DNA of 64,000 bases from NCBI GenBank assembly GCA_036023115.1, contig JAYKKT010000091.1:34831501-34895500 (forward strand), in the 5' to 3' direction. A program made the translations under genes and the position numbers. This document shows, piece by piece, positions 43,334-55,909 of this stretch (position 1 is its first letter; every line of letters begins with the position of its first letter). The notes under the pieces are model-generated. The model ran no database searches, was not told where the DNA came from, and saw nothing but the letters and a program-made list of their open reading frames with translations. The DNA comes from Brasenia schreberi. Lineage: Eukaryota; Streptophyta; Magnoliopsida; Nymphaeales; Cabombaceae.

Positions 43334-46250
43334 TAAGGAACGTGTCTTATCATTATTGGATGGCTATGAGAGGTTTCGTATCACGGCCTTGAAGGCAACC
43401 CCCATCTTCGGACGATGGAAAGCATGCGTTTGCGCGGAATATTTTTCCTGGGAATTTTTGCTTCGGGAGGATCATCAGTATGGTGTCAACGGGTCAGACC
43501 TGCTTCGGATCCAGATAAGTCCGATCTATGATTCACCTTGATTTCCAGTGCTAAATTTAGACCTGTTTTTCTTATAGATAAATGGAGCTGGGCAGACCCT
43601 TACCTGGTATATTCATAAAAAAAGTTATGTAATGATCCTTGGTCGATCTAGAAACTCTTTTGGGTAATAGTCTCTTCATTGATTTTGGATGAGGCGAATA
43701 GCTTCTTGATTGGTTTTGGGTGAGGCAAACTATGTATTATATAGCTCATGGATCGTACCATGGACTATAGACTTTGAGTTAACTTTTGAAATCTCAGGTT
43801 GGCCGAATGTCCCACCTCGGCATGTAGATCCTCCATTGTCCTTTTGTCGTTTGAGGTGTGTTTATTATAAGGTTTCAGGAGAACTAAACTATTATTTTCT
43901 TTATTTATTTTTGTTTGTTTCATGATTCATTATGCATCAAACATGGATTCCATCATTGGCGTGAAATTATAGTTTCATAAAACCAATTTGAATAAAAAAC
44001 TTTGATATAAGAGTGACAGTACTTCATATGAAAATCCAAACACAAGGGCATCTTTCTCTCTCATGTTGCTACTCCACCTTATATTAAAACCCCAAGTATC
44101 CGTACCACTCTCAAATCAAAGACTGAATACAAGTTCATAGGGGCCCGTGCATTGTGCATTGTATGAGGGGCCTAGCACCATGAATCACCTTGATGAACTT
44201 TCCTACCCTCAACACTGTATGACTGACTACAAAATTCGGTTCTATCTAGCTTTTTCGATTCCGATCTAACAAAAACGCAGCATAGAAAACTGAACAGACC
44301 TAGAATCCTTCTATTATGGCTTCTCCCACAACGCAACTTGACGGGGAGAAACAGATCGCCTCCGGAAGTCTCAATGATCACACAACTAGTAGAGTAATTT
44401 GTTGAAAGACAATAAGCCACGCACTCCACTGTCGCTCGCCAATTTCTGCATCTCTACAGAAGCAACCGGCGAACATATAGTTCTCATCACTACCTCTTAT
44501 AGTATAACCATATGCTAATGACGATCAAAGCAGCTAGCCATGCATTGATCTTCAACAGTCGCTCTTGTATCCTAATGAAGAAAATATTCACTTGACAAGT
44601 TTCATATCTAAATCAAATAATGGATCTCGGATCCACGTTAGTCTACTAAAAAAAACAGTTGGAGAAGAGAATCAAGGTTCTTCCGAAAGATCACCTCACC
44701 CGAAGATTGTTGTTCAGTAACAGCCTTCACAACAAGTTATTGGAGAATATAATAAGCATCCAATTGGTGTCTTGGTCTTTGAGAAGCGTGGAACATAGTG
44801 CTTATAAAGCAACGAAGGCATTATTCATGGCTTGTTTATTTAATTCAAGATCTTGGTGGGCTTGATTTCAACCGATTAGAATCCCAGTTAGACGATCTGA
44901 ACACGAGCTGAACTGTTAATGAAAGTTGAAGATGTAACCCTTTGACATATAATTTTGAAGAGAGTAATTTTCCTTTTAGCACTACAGTGGCAACCTTTTT
45001 ATCAATAGCCGCTTCTTCCACGGGACAGGAAGGTTGAACAACCATCGAAAGCATGTTGGTTTTAGATTCAACTGTCTAATTGATAAGTCTAACAACTTGG
45101 TTCATTTCAAAAATGGGTTTAGTGATTAGATGTTGATGAAAACACAAGGAAATCCATCATGCATGGAATAGTGATGAGGGAGGCTTTAACCACTTCCAAA
45201 GTTCCCTAACCAGCAGGCTGAAGACTGAGGGCGGTCCATCGTCGACGAGAAGATGAATTAGGAGATCTCGATTGCCAAATGATTTTGATGGCTTTCTCAA
45301 TCGGAGGAAGGTGATCATTAATTGTGGAACCTGGCTATGTTTGGCCACTCAAATCTTGCAAAGCCTAATTTCTCATAGCAATTAGGAGTGATAGAAAAGA
45401 TAGGAAAAGACTTTTGTTTAACGAATCAATCTTCGCCAAAGCAAGAACCGGGAAACCTGCTTCACAAAGATTCGGGTTTCCTAAAGCCATTGAACTTCTG
45501 ATTTCCTAATTTCATCAACTTACAGGTAAACATAGAAAAGGAGATTTCTCTGTTGATGTACATGTTGAAAATACCAGACATAAATCTCTCTCTCTCTCTC
45601 TCTCATTAGATCTACGTCAAGGAGCAATTAGATATTTTAAGTTCTGTGATCTTCCCAAAGTGCATAAATCAACAAATGAATTAAGGTAGACTCTAGTTTT
45701 CAACTATATCTTTTAAGGTGTACTCAGAATGTCTACCACCCATTAAGGTAGACTCTTCATTTACTCCTCTTTAAGAATCACTTACCCAAGACCAACTTTC
45801 TAGAAATTGAAAATAAAAATGGATAAAGATGTATTATATGTGTGCTACTAAGTGTAAAGATCTTAGCCCATCTTGCTTGTGAGAGAAGTAAATGAAGAGG
45901 AAATGTTAATGGATGGTTCAATTATGTCAAAAATATAATACTATTGATTTAGGTTAGCTCAGATTTGTCAACTCTCAAGCAATACCATTAGTAAAATGCT
46001 CACGGAAAACTTCATAAAAGTCTATGGTTTTTGCCATTTTATTTTAGTCTTTTCAATTTAAAATATTTTCTAAACTATCCTGGTGTTTTTGTTGCTAATC
46101 AAATCAGTGAAAATGCTTAACTCTATTACCCCTAATTTGATACAGTGCATAAGCAGTTACATCACTTGAGTTGTCAAGTCATTTGCCATCTCAACATCGC
46201 CTACTACGTTTCATGCCATGTAAAACACCATGCTAGCTTACATGTAACAA
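43334..46250. other. Intergenic, no gene seen
   Basis: Short frames on both strands (for example minus 44845-45348) have no recognisable domain. A short (CT)n run lies at 45587-45604. Confidence 0.4.
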
Positions 46251-46254
46251 ATTA

Positions 46255-46690
46255 TACTTAAACGCTAATAGATATTAAATATTAAATGTAGTATTACTAA
46301 TTATTAATCTTAAGTTTAATAGCATAAAATTATATTAAATTTTGACTTAATGTTTAATATTAAATTTGTTAACTAATATTCAATTAGTAGTATTTTATAA
46401 TTTGTTAAATATTAATTTCGTATTTAATATTTAATAATAATTTATTCTTTTTTATTTACACTTGAATATTAATTAATATCAAATTTTAACTTAATATTTA
46501 ATACTAACTTAGTTAACTAATATTGATTAACTACTCTATCTAATTTATTTAATATATGGCAATAATTTAGTATTAGTTTATTTACACTTAAACATTAGTT
46601 AATAATAAGCTTTAGAATAATGATTAGTAAATATTAAATATAATATTAATATTTATTATATGTTGATATTAAGTTTAGTTTAAAGTACAA
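46255..46690. repeat. AT-rich degenerate repeat block
   Basis: Dominated by variants of TAATATTAAAT, TTAACTAATATT and TTTAATATTTAAT, with almost no GC. It borders the RTE copy at its right end. Confidence 0.7.
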
Positions 46691-47776
46691 CAGAGAACCA
46701 ATTTGGATTCATGTCAAGCAAATCTACTCTTGAAGTGATTCACCTTTTGAGACGTCTTATGGAACATTTTATAGCAAAAAAAAAAAGACCTTCACATGAT
46801 ATTTATTGATGGAGGTACCGATGGAGGTTCTTTGGAGAACTTTAGAAAAAAGAGGTATCCCAATGACATACATAAATCTTATAAGAGACATGTACGATGG
46901 TGCAAAAACATGCGTGAGGACTCATGAAGGAATGACAAACCTCTTTGAAGTTAATATTGGGTTACATTAAGGATCAACTTTAAATCCATGCTTATTTATA
47001 ATGGTGATTGATGAGTTAATAAAACATATTCAACATGAAGTACCTTGGTGTATGTTATTTGCATATGACATTGTGTTAGTGGAGGAGTCTAAGGAAAAAA
47101 GTTAATAGAAAATTGAAACTATAGAGAGAAACATTAGAAAGTAAAGGCTTCCGACTTAGTAGAACAAAGACAAAATATATGGAATGTAAGTTTGATCATT
47201 TGATTACTTCAGAGGACATAAAAATTAAAATTGGCACACATTGCATCCCCCAAAAAGAAAGTTTTAAATACCTAGGGTTAATTTTTCAGAGTGATGGAAT
47301 AATTGATGGAGATGTTACACATAGAATTAATGTTGGTTGGTTGAAATGGAGAGGAGCATTAGGTATTTTTTGTGATAAGAAGATACCATTAAAGTTAAAA
47401 GGTAAATATTATAGAGCACCGATTAGACCTAACATGTTTTATGGTTCTAAGTGTTGGGCAATTAATCATCAATATATAGAAAAGATGTTTGTGACAGAAA
47501 TGAAGATGTTGAGATGGATGAGTGGTCATACAAGAAAAGACTGTATAGAAAGAAGATCAAAAGAACTTTTTAAAAGGTATAAAAAGCTAGATTTTGAAAG
47601 TATTAAAAGAGGTAGAGGACAACCACAAAAGTATTGGAAATAAACAATAAAAAATGATCTAGCTTATTGTGAGTTTACTGTTAACCTGGCACATGATAGG
47701 GCTCTATGGAAACAAAGAATCCATGTAGCCGACCTCGTCTAGTCTCGGAAAAGGCTTAGTTATTGTTGTTGTTGTT
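46690..47776 (+). mobile_element. Second 5'-truncated RTE-type LINE
   Basis: Closely related to the copy at 24078-25188 but starting further upstream. It includes the reverse-transcriptase phrase NQFGFM near 46696, then [13 protein letters not shown], a stop inside the GLHQGSTL block (CATTAA at about 46964-46969), and [10 protein letters not shown] at the catalytic motif. The downstream frame 47179-47643 runs into the C-terminal region. It ends in GGCTTAGTTATTGTTGTTG. Part of the catalytic-palm coding region near 46800-46820 is deleted and rearranged. No target duplication was found. Dead copy. Confidence 0.85.
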
Positions 47777-48717
47777 CTATTATTTATTCAATCGAATGTT
47801 CATATGTATGTAGACTCAACACCAGGCACGTAGTTCTGTAGCGTTGTTAAATGTTTGTCACCTATCCTCCAACGGCAATAAGCACAGGGTTGCTGACAAA
47901 ACTTGTTAAACCACCGGGCTCAAATTGAAAAATGTCCAATCACATAGTACCTTTTGAAAATGATTAAGCACGAAGGAAAAAAATAAATTGAAGCAATGAT
48001 AGCTTCTCTCAAGGATATAATACAACATTATTTTGAAATTATAAGATCAGTGAAGAAAGAAACTATATGTTTAACATACTTTAAAGACCCACGATACATA
48101 AATGATAGCTTTAAAGACTACATTTCTTATAAGAATATTGTAGAACGTTGTTTTAAAGGGTTCATAAGATCAAAGAAATGAAGAAAGAAACTATATACTT
48201 GACATATATATGACTTTAAGAAACCCAAGATACATACCATCAACATAAACACACACACACATACGTACATGTATACACACATACACGAACATAAACGTGT
48301 ATATATACACCCCTACTAAAGGTGCCATTGCTTCAGAACTGGTACTGTAGATCCGGGCAGGTGCGCGGTGTGGGTACCATTTTAGTTTTACCGGTTCTGT
48401 AAAACTACACCTGGATCTTGTAAGAAAAACTACTTCATTCACCTGAAGTTCCCAGAAGAGAATATTTTATCAAAGATTTCAAATTAATTAGCTTAGTTCT
48501 TAATCAGAACTAGGGTTATAAGAAAATCTAAATCATTTTCCAAACATTATTCAGATCTTGCGGGTTTGACCAAGATAATGGGTCCTTTCATTTCTTACCA
48601 AAACCTTCACCCTTAAGCGATTCAATAGGGATCGGATCTGGAAAAAAAAACCCTGTTAGCACTCCTAATCTCGATCTATTTGATAGATGCATGTGACGGG
48701 GATTTTGACGATCTTAT
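47777..48717. other. Intergenic, no gene seen
   Basis: A short imperfect repeat involving AAGAAAGAAACTATATRYTT occurs at about 48053 and 48181. No gene is supported. Confidence 0.4.
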
Positions 48718-49224
48718 TGCATGTGCAATATTGCTTCCCAAAGAGGTACCTTCTCTATCACTTTTCTGATTATGTTCAGGTCTTTATTTTAGAATGCAAT
48801 TCCCATCTATATCCAAATAATGGATGACTATGATTATATGAACTTCTTTGGTTCACCCGCGAATCTGATTTGGGACTTCTGAGAAACTCGGTTCTTTTAG
48901 TCATCCTCTGCATTAGCATTTAGCAGCTAAATCAGAGATGAGGAAGGGATTCACCTTTCCGCTATGATCAGCTTCAACAGCATGGAGGTCAAGCAATGAG
49001 GAGTGCTGGAAGAGACCGAAGCTTGTCTGCTTAGACTCTATGGTGTGCCATGAGACTGGACATGTTGCAGAGAAGTTCATGAAAGAGTCCATGGTGGTGA
49101 GACGTCCATTAGTGATCCTTCATATTTGGCCTCGATGTTGGCAAAGGAGGAAAATATGAAGCAAGTGCAGAATTTGGAGCTGCAAGCTTGGGATGGAACT
49201 TCCAGTAAGACATGGCACTTGATC
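48718..49224 (+). pseudogene. GT90 glycosyltransferase scrap
   Basis: Two parts match the GT90 pseudogene at 59688-63433. Bases 48733-48880 match the exon 4 end and following intron around 62155-62300 (GTACCTTCTCTATCACTTTTCTGATTA-like). Bases about 49014-49215 match the second half of the last exon (AAGCTTGT, GGTGTGCCATGAGACTGG, GAGAAGTTCATGAAAGA, CTGCAAGCTTGGGATGG). The rest of the intron and the first half of that exon are missing. The reading frame is broken. Since intron sequence is present, it arose by DNA duplication, not by reverse transcription. Confidence 0.85.
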
Positions 49225-49472
49225 TCTGATCTGTGCTTGATAAGTAACCCATCATTTTGTTATTAAAGATTTACAAGGGTCGAAAAGATATAATATGTGA
49301 AATTGGATATGGTAAAGAAGAAGCATCACTTTTCTGTGTGAATATTTTGTAAGATATAAGTAGCAAAGAATTAGTCAAGTGCGCTTGCATGTGTACGTGT
49401 GTAAGACCAAAGTGAGAAAGCATGGAAAGAATTTGATGCATGGTGCAGATGGCTCACTAATGATTAGTTGGT

Positions 49473-49575
<103 letters not shown>

Positions 49576-49579
49576 TCAC

Positions 49580-51900
49580 AAAGGTTCCAACTTTTAGATG
49601 TCAACAAGTATTGTGAGCATTCAGAACATTTTACCCAAGAAAAGAAAGAGAATGTATATCTTAGGCTAATCCAATGAACTTGTAAGTGATTTTTCCAAAA
49701 TAAAAAGTGACGATGAATGACGAACTAGAGGCACCACTAGAGTGCCCCATCTTTGTTGGTGAAGGGCTTCATAACAACCATCGATGAGTGGGTCTAAAGC
49801 CATGACTATTCACAGTTTTTGAACAGCCAACGGAATGAGTGTGTCTGATCGTTAAGAGGAATAGAAAACAATGTTACAAGGCAACGATGCCTCTCTTCTT
49901 TCTCTACAACTGAACAGTTATGAATGTCCAATGAACCGTTTGAAATAAGAAACTATAGAGAAGTGCTTATGGACAGAAAATGAGAGAGTCAATCCTTATC
50001 TTATGGCCCAGCCTCTCTCAACAAATATTTCTTCTATTTCTTCCGTTCAGAAAGACTCCTGAAAGATTTTCTTTTGTTTTCTTTAGTGCGCACAAGAGTA
50101 ACAGACAACATTCGTCCCGAGAGAACACCTTTGATAACTCGAGGGTCGATTGAGCGTGTGTAAGATGAATCGACTGTGACTCCATTATATCTCGAAGGAA
50201 TTACGTTGAAATCCACACTAACTCACAAAATTCCTTTTATGTGGACCATAATCTGCATATAAGTGTTTCAACTTCACTCAAGTTTTTGGCAGCGATTTCT
50301 TGTGGACTCGGTCGACGAAATTCATATTTAAGTTGGCGTCCAGATTGCTAATTCACTCACCTGTGCAGAACGGCCTTGTTATTGCTGCTGTTTTAATAAA
50401 ACTAATTCTTCATCATTTTGGACTCATAAACGAAATTTCAGGAAAAGGAACATCAATAATTTTATTGATCTAATTCATACACTGAAACAAAAACCACTAA
50501 ACTGAAACCATGTAAGGGAACGGGAACTCTACGGCTGTCATTTCAACCGCTGCATTCTCGACGGTTGTCTTGTTTCAATCGTCGTGAACCAATGAACTGA
50601 AACCAAAAGTCATCCATAAAAGGAGATTGTTGAACATTTTCAATGCCGCTTGCTCAGATGTCTAAGATCCTTCCAAATTGGCACACCGCTGGTGCATGAG
50701 TAGAGATTCATCATTGGACGTGTGGATATTGTTTAAGATTTTTTATTTAATCTCTCTCTCTATATATATGTGTGTGCGCGCGCGCTTTCAAATTAAATAG
50801 ATTGACCGTGTAATATCTCAAACAACAGTAGCGATCCCGTTGTAGGGATAGGCACCGGTGCGCCGGTCACAGTTTTGGCTGCCCAAACACCCACTTGAGC
50901 CTACGGATAGCAGGAACACCACACCGCGAAAACCATACCCTTAACCTAATTAGTCATTCTTGCGGTTTTCTTGACTGCCAGTGAGACAAACGCGAAGTGT
51001 GTGTACGATTACAGTTGAATCCATCACGCTTGACATGGTAGCGGACTAACCAACCATATACATGTTTACATGCACACAAGTATTAGTTTAACCAACTCAC
51101 GCTTCAGCACAAACATGTATATATATATGAAATTTTGAGTCTAGAGGATTTTGGTTTAAGCTGTTTGCAGCAACAACAGTCTTGAGCTCAAGATTTAATT
51201 TAGGATTGAGCAGAAGCTAAGCAACCGAATCGCATAAACTGAAGGACTGCTCGCATGAAGTGTTGACTTCCTCGCTCCATGAAGAAAACCAAAGAATTGA
51301 TGCAGCTCAACAATTGAGGACGATCTGCAGCTAACATTTTCTGCTCTCTCTCGTGTGCTCCTTCAACCTACTATGTAGGATTTGAAGGGGACTGTATACT
51401 CAGAAAAAATATCAAAACAACTCAAAAAGATGTTCCAATACAATTTTGCATCAATGTGCTAGTAATTAAAAGGTTTGAACAACATTATCTCTAGTTTCCT
51501 CTCGATTGTTGTTGGAGGACACAAGCTGCTTTGAAAATACCATGTGTAGACTCTTCAATCTAAGAATTTACTCTAGTCTCTTCAACCTGATGACATTACT
51601 GAATTTAGAAAAATACAGGGAATATTCTTGTTGGCTTTATTGTTGGCTTTTCCACGTAATGTTGTGAACAAGTTTATCTTATTTGGGCCTTTAATGCTCC
51701 ACTTTGTTCATTACTATCTTGGATCTCACATGCATTCAATAATTTCCTTAAAATTTAAACCTAGTGAAGGTCCTTCTAGATGAGTCCTCCTTGGCTCATA
51801 CAATGGCTTTCATGATTGGTTATTTCAACCAGTTTTAGTTGGACTCAATCAAGCTTGGCTGATTTATGTAAGTATATACATATATAGAGAAAGAGATGGG
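49580..51900. other. Intergenic, no gene seen
   Basis: No open frame of recognisable family. A short CG/TG run (TGTGTGTGCGCGCGCGC) lies near 50769-50786. Confidence 0.4.
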
Positions 51901-51902
51901 AG

Positions 51903-52085
51903 TATATGCTCAATTCAATCCGTGTTTAAATCTACTTTAATATTTTCATCATTTGATTGATACAATCAAACCTTTGTATATTAAACGTGAATACAAAAAG
52001 TACAATGGTACAAAGTTGATTTTTGGATGAATCAAATGGTGAAGATGTTAGAATAGATTTAAATACAGATTAGATTGAGTATGGA

Positions 52086-52086
<1 letters not shown>
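51903..52086. mobile_element. Inverted-repeat MITE candidate
   Basis: Arms of about 55-58 bases at 51908-51962 and 52027-52084 are reverse complements with several mismatches (CTCAATTCAATCCGTGTTTAAATCT against AGATTTAAATACAGATTAGATTGAG). The spacer is about 64 bases. It has no coding content. A TA-rich flank suggests insertion at a TA site, but the exact ends and target duplication are uncertain because of the adjacent (TA)n. Confidence 0.6.

Positions 52087-52089
<3 letters not shown>

Positions 52090-52133
<44 letters not shown>
52090..52133. repeat. (TA)n microsatellite
   Basis: About 22 TA units at the right end of the inverted-repeat element. Confidence 0.95.
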
Positions 52134-52137
<4 letters not shown>

Positions 52138-54358
52138 AAAAGTCGTAAGACTTTCATGCATACTATATCATTCATGTCAATATATATGCTTAAAGAGATT
52201 AATATTCTAGACCAAAAGGAAAAGGTAAAAGTTACTTTACTTGTATTTTATTTTATCTAAATAATTCATCTCCTAATTCCAATTGTTTGAATTGGCATCA
52301 ATAATCTAATATGAATGGTTTGAATTGACATCAATGAACCCGTAGGAATGAGATTCCAGTAACTCTCTCTTCGTGTGTATATATATATCAAGAAGACCCT
52401 AGAAAACCCTAATAACCATGTATAGTAGGGTTATTACGGATAGTGGGGCGAGGGAATATGTGAGATGTGCTCCTTTAATGCATATGTTCATAAAGCACTT
52501 CCACAAGTTACTATTTCCCGAGGATGATAAGAAAACACAAGTGAAATTTGGAGAACCGTTTTGTAAGAAGGACCATCTTTTATTCAACCTCAAAACTCGC
52601 ATTAAATTAGGCGGACAAAAAAACTGTAATTTTCTTTGCATTTAGTGAACAGTGATAGAAAGCAGTAATACATATGTAAATTGAACTGGTTGTGGTTAGA
52701 GATGTTCATGAGTAAGGCAGGACCGGGGATCAAAGTCCATGTTTTTATCCCGTTTCAAAACTTTGTTTTCGTTCATGTTTTCATTCCTGGAACCAAGAAG
52801 GCTTCCATCCCCACCCTCATGGGTTCCGCAGGAACCCGACGGAAGAAGGTGAGGCACTCAAACATATATTAGATGGAGTTCCAATTTTTGGTTGAAATGA
52901 AAATCTAATTTATGCGAATCCATCCAAATTCAAGCATATTATTACGAATAAACGTGTGAAACTCATGAATTTTAAGTAAAAAGTGATATTTTTATTTATT
53001 TATCCTCTTTTGTCTTATTTTGAAAAGAGCCTAACTTTTTAACTTTTTAGAACGAACAAGAAGAATAGTCCGAACCGGGTTCACAAGGTGGAGACCTACT
53101 GTCCCATTCTCGCCTCGATCTTGTTCACTCCCCAAATCCACCTCATTCGGGACAAGTCCCTGAAAGATCCCCACTTCATGAACATGTTGCTCGCGGAGAG
53201 CGAACGATACCTCTTCGTGAACGTCTCTGGTTGTAGTGAATGAAAGTTTATCAAATTATGATTTAAATACTAGTAGAAAAAAAAGGTGGCGCTAGATACT
53301 TTAATTACACTAGTCTAGTCATTGTATACGTGCAGAGGTTGTGTTGGTGTTAAGGCAAACCACGTACTTATATGTCCACAAGAAATCTCTTCAAGTCAGA
53401 CGAATCTCGAGACAAATTAAAATCTGGAGAAGTCAACCGAAGTCCTGAGAAGTACGTACTACCAATGGCACTAATAGACGTGGCTGGTTGGGAACCAGAC
53501 CGGGGATCTCGATCGAAACGACCGTTCCGAGAACCAAACGGAATCAAGACCGGCCAAATCAGATTCAGAACCGGAGCCGGAATTGAGGACCCCATTGATC
53601 GATAATGGTTAATCTACCTTTCATGGAACCGGTACTGAATCCGGTGGTTCAAATCACTGGTTCTACCATTGCTTTTTTCTTTTGAAAATTTTAATTTTTT
53701 TAAATATTTCTAGGGGTAGCAGAACCGAAACAATCCCGATTCACTCATTAGTTGGATTATGTTTCTTGGTTTCAGGAGAACGGTAACCAACCTTTCAGAA
53801 TCGCCGGTTCCCTTTTACTGGGAATTAACCGGCTATCTCTTACGGTAATGACATTAATTATGAGAAGGGATTTACCCTAAAATTCAGTCTAGCATACGTC
53901 AAAGAGCGCACACACACAGACTTCAAGGACTCACTTGAACTGTTCACGCATAGCACTTGATATCATCTACAACAGGTGAGCTGTTTCTTGATCCTTAACG
54001 TTCACTTAATGATCAAAGTTTATATATAAATATACCTCAAGGAGTACATTCACCATTTAATCATGATCAGATGCACCCGTTGCTATGTTATATAAACACG
54101 TGATTGCATGGAAACTAATAACAAAGAAGAGCACACAGCATTCAGGTTCATTATTCCTGTGAGATAGGCTCTTGGAATGATATTTCTTTCCTTTTATTTG
54201 GATGATTTTATATATTCATTTTTAGGATTTATTCTTTTGCAGGGAATAATGAAGTGGAGGTTGCCGGTGAACCTCAACGGTGGGTGGCATGGATCGGCCA
54301 TGAAACCTTGGAAAACCCTCAGGGGAAAGGGTTCCCTTTCTCTTTCTCTTCTTCATTC
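52134..54358. other. Intergenic, no gene seen
   Basis: Frames at 52418-52645 and 53372-53605 look open on both strands but match no family. The last 200 bases before the copia LTR have an open frame that runs directly into the LTR and is not supported as a gene. Confidence 0.4.
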
Positions 54359-54730
54359 TGTTACAAGAGTTACGGTGGCCATTCTCGGCAACTCAATCCG
54401 ATAACGGTTGGACTGGCCATCAAGACCGTTACTGGAGATAAGAGTTACATATGCTTATCAAATTTTTCGGTAACCGTCCGGATTTAGCTGCTCAGAAGAG
54501 GGAAACCCAGCGTGAAAAGCCAGGAGACGGTGAGCAAGCACTGCTCTATAAATAGAGTAGTGTTTATGAAGAAAATAGAGAGAATAATACACAAATAATA
54601 GTCTCCCTTGATAAAGTCGTTGTGAGGAAACCTCAAATCGTCAAAACACCATTTCCGCTGCTGAAGATCGTTTGAAGCCTTTGACACATGAAGGAGAAGC
54701 GGTGTTTTTCTGGCAACTGAAAAAACAACA
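54359..54730 (+). repeat. 5' LTR of the gutted copia
   Basis: 372 bases with TATA-like CTATAAATAG near 54545. If the LTR truly ends beside the priming motif at about 54762, it would extend to 54761 (ATCATCA), and the right LTR would be 3'-truncated. Confidence 0.8.
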
Positions 54731-54761
54731 GAATCAGTCAGAGACTCGAAGATCCATCATC

Positions 54762-54775
54762 ATTGGTATCAGGGT
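54762..54775 (+). other. Displaced primer-binding-site-like motif
   Basis: TTGGTATCAGGGTC resembles the initiator-tRNA-Met site but lies about 31 bases from the LTR homology boundary instead of adjoining it. Confidence 0.55.
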
Positions 54776-54924
54776 CTAGGTTATTTGACCCTGCAAAAAA
54801 AAAAGGAAAGAAACGAGAAGAGGTAAACATCTGTTCTCGAAAAAAAAACATAGAAAGAAAAAAAAAGGAGAGAGAAAGGGGAAAAGGAAGGGAAAGAGGA
54901 GGCAGAAAACGAGAGAGATCGCGA

Positions 54925-55080
54925 TAGGCCAGAACCGCTAACGACCTGAAGGCAGACAAGCTAGAACAACCAATGGCCATAAGGCAGAAAGGCCAGAACC
55001 GCCAACAGCCTGAAGGCAGACAAGCCAAAACCGCCAACGATCAGAAGGCAAACAAGCTAGAACAGCCGCAGAGCAGACCA
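54925..55080 (+). repeat. Short tandem repeats in the element leader
   Basis: A unit like GAAGGCAGACAAGCYAGAACMGCCAAC recurs about five times with drift. It lies between LTR and coding remnant. The minus-strand open frame of Cys/Leu/Ala repeats across it is an artefact. Confidence 0.7.
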
Positions 55081-55339
55081 GGAAAAAAAAAAGTAGAAAC
55101 ATGGCAAAGGGGCCGACCACCGATTGAACGCCCTCTCTCTTTATAGTCTCCCTCTTCGTCCTCGGTTTTTCGTCAGAAAAAGAAAGGGAACACCGCCGAT
55201 CGGCAAATAGCCTATCTCCCCTACCTCTCTCTCTCCCTCTCTCTCTCGTACTCTCTTTCTCTCTCTTCCCTTTTAAACCAGCCCTAAAATCGCTCACGGT
55301 TTTGGAAAACCGCCTCGGGCAGCAGACTGAAAAGTTCAT

Positions 55340-55830
55340 TTTGCCCCGATTGTTTTTCAAATTTTACAGTTTTGCCATTAGAAATTACGAAAATATCTAG
55401 ATATTTTTGAGTAAAAAGACTGTTTTGACCTTACTATACAAAAAGTCAGTTTTACCCTTTAGCAGTTTATAAAAATTACGAAATATCAAGTTCTAACTTT
55501 ATTGTTTTGCCCTTTCCAGTTAAGATAATTTTAGTTCTACCATTCAATCAAAAGACATATTTGCCCCTATACTTTTGAAAGAATTATACATTCGACCTGA
55601 GGGTTAAAATTACAATTTTAACCTCGATCAGTTACGAATTTTACAGAAATATTGTAATTTTACAAGTTTGTCCTTAGGCTTTTTCAAAAATTTCAAAAGT
55701 GGAAAGATAGTTAAAATTATGGTTTTACCCTTGGTATTATTTGAAAATTTCAAAGGCAAAAATTCTTTGGGAAAAAGTTTCAAATTTGTCCCAAGGTGCT
55801 TATGGAATAATCGTTAGTTTGTTTTCATGA
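55340..55830 (+). other. Leader of the gutted copia, no coding content
   Basis: AT-rich sequence in which phrases like TTTTGCCCTT and AAAATTACGAAAATAT recur loosely. No gag sequence remains. Confidence 0.5.
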
Positions 55831-55909
55831 TATTATGCATCATTCTAGCTTGATCCTTGCTATGTGTGCTCTTTATTTTATGTTTGTTTCCTTTTTAGAC
55901 CGTTTAATT

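Noticed and set aside
44172..45348. Series of minus-strand frames as a hidden gene
   Set aside because: They could not be joined in phase with good splice sites and show no family motif.
54738..55360. Two minus-strand frames of 99 and 140 codons
   Set aside because: They lie in the leader of a plus-strand copia element and reflect its short tandem repeats.
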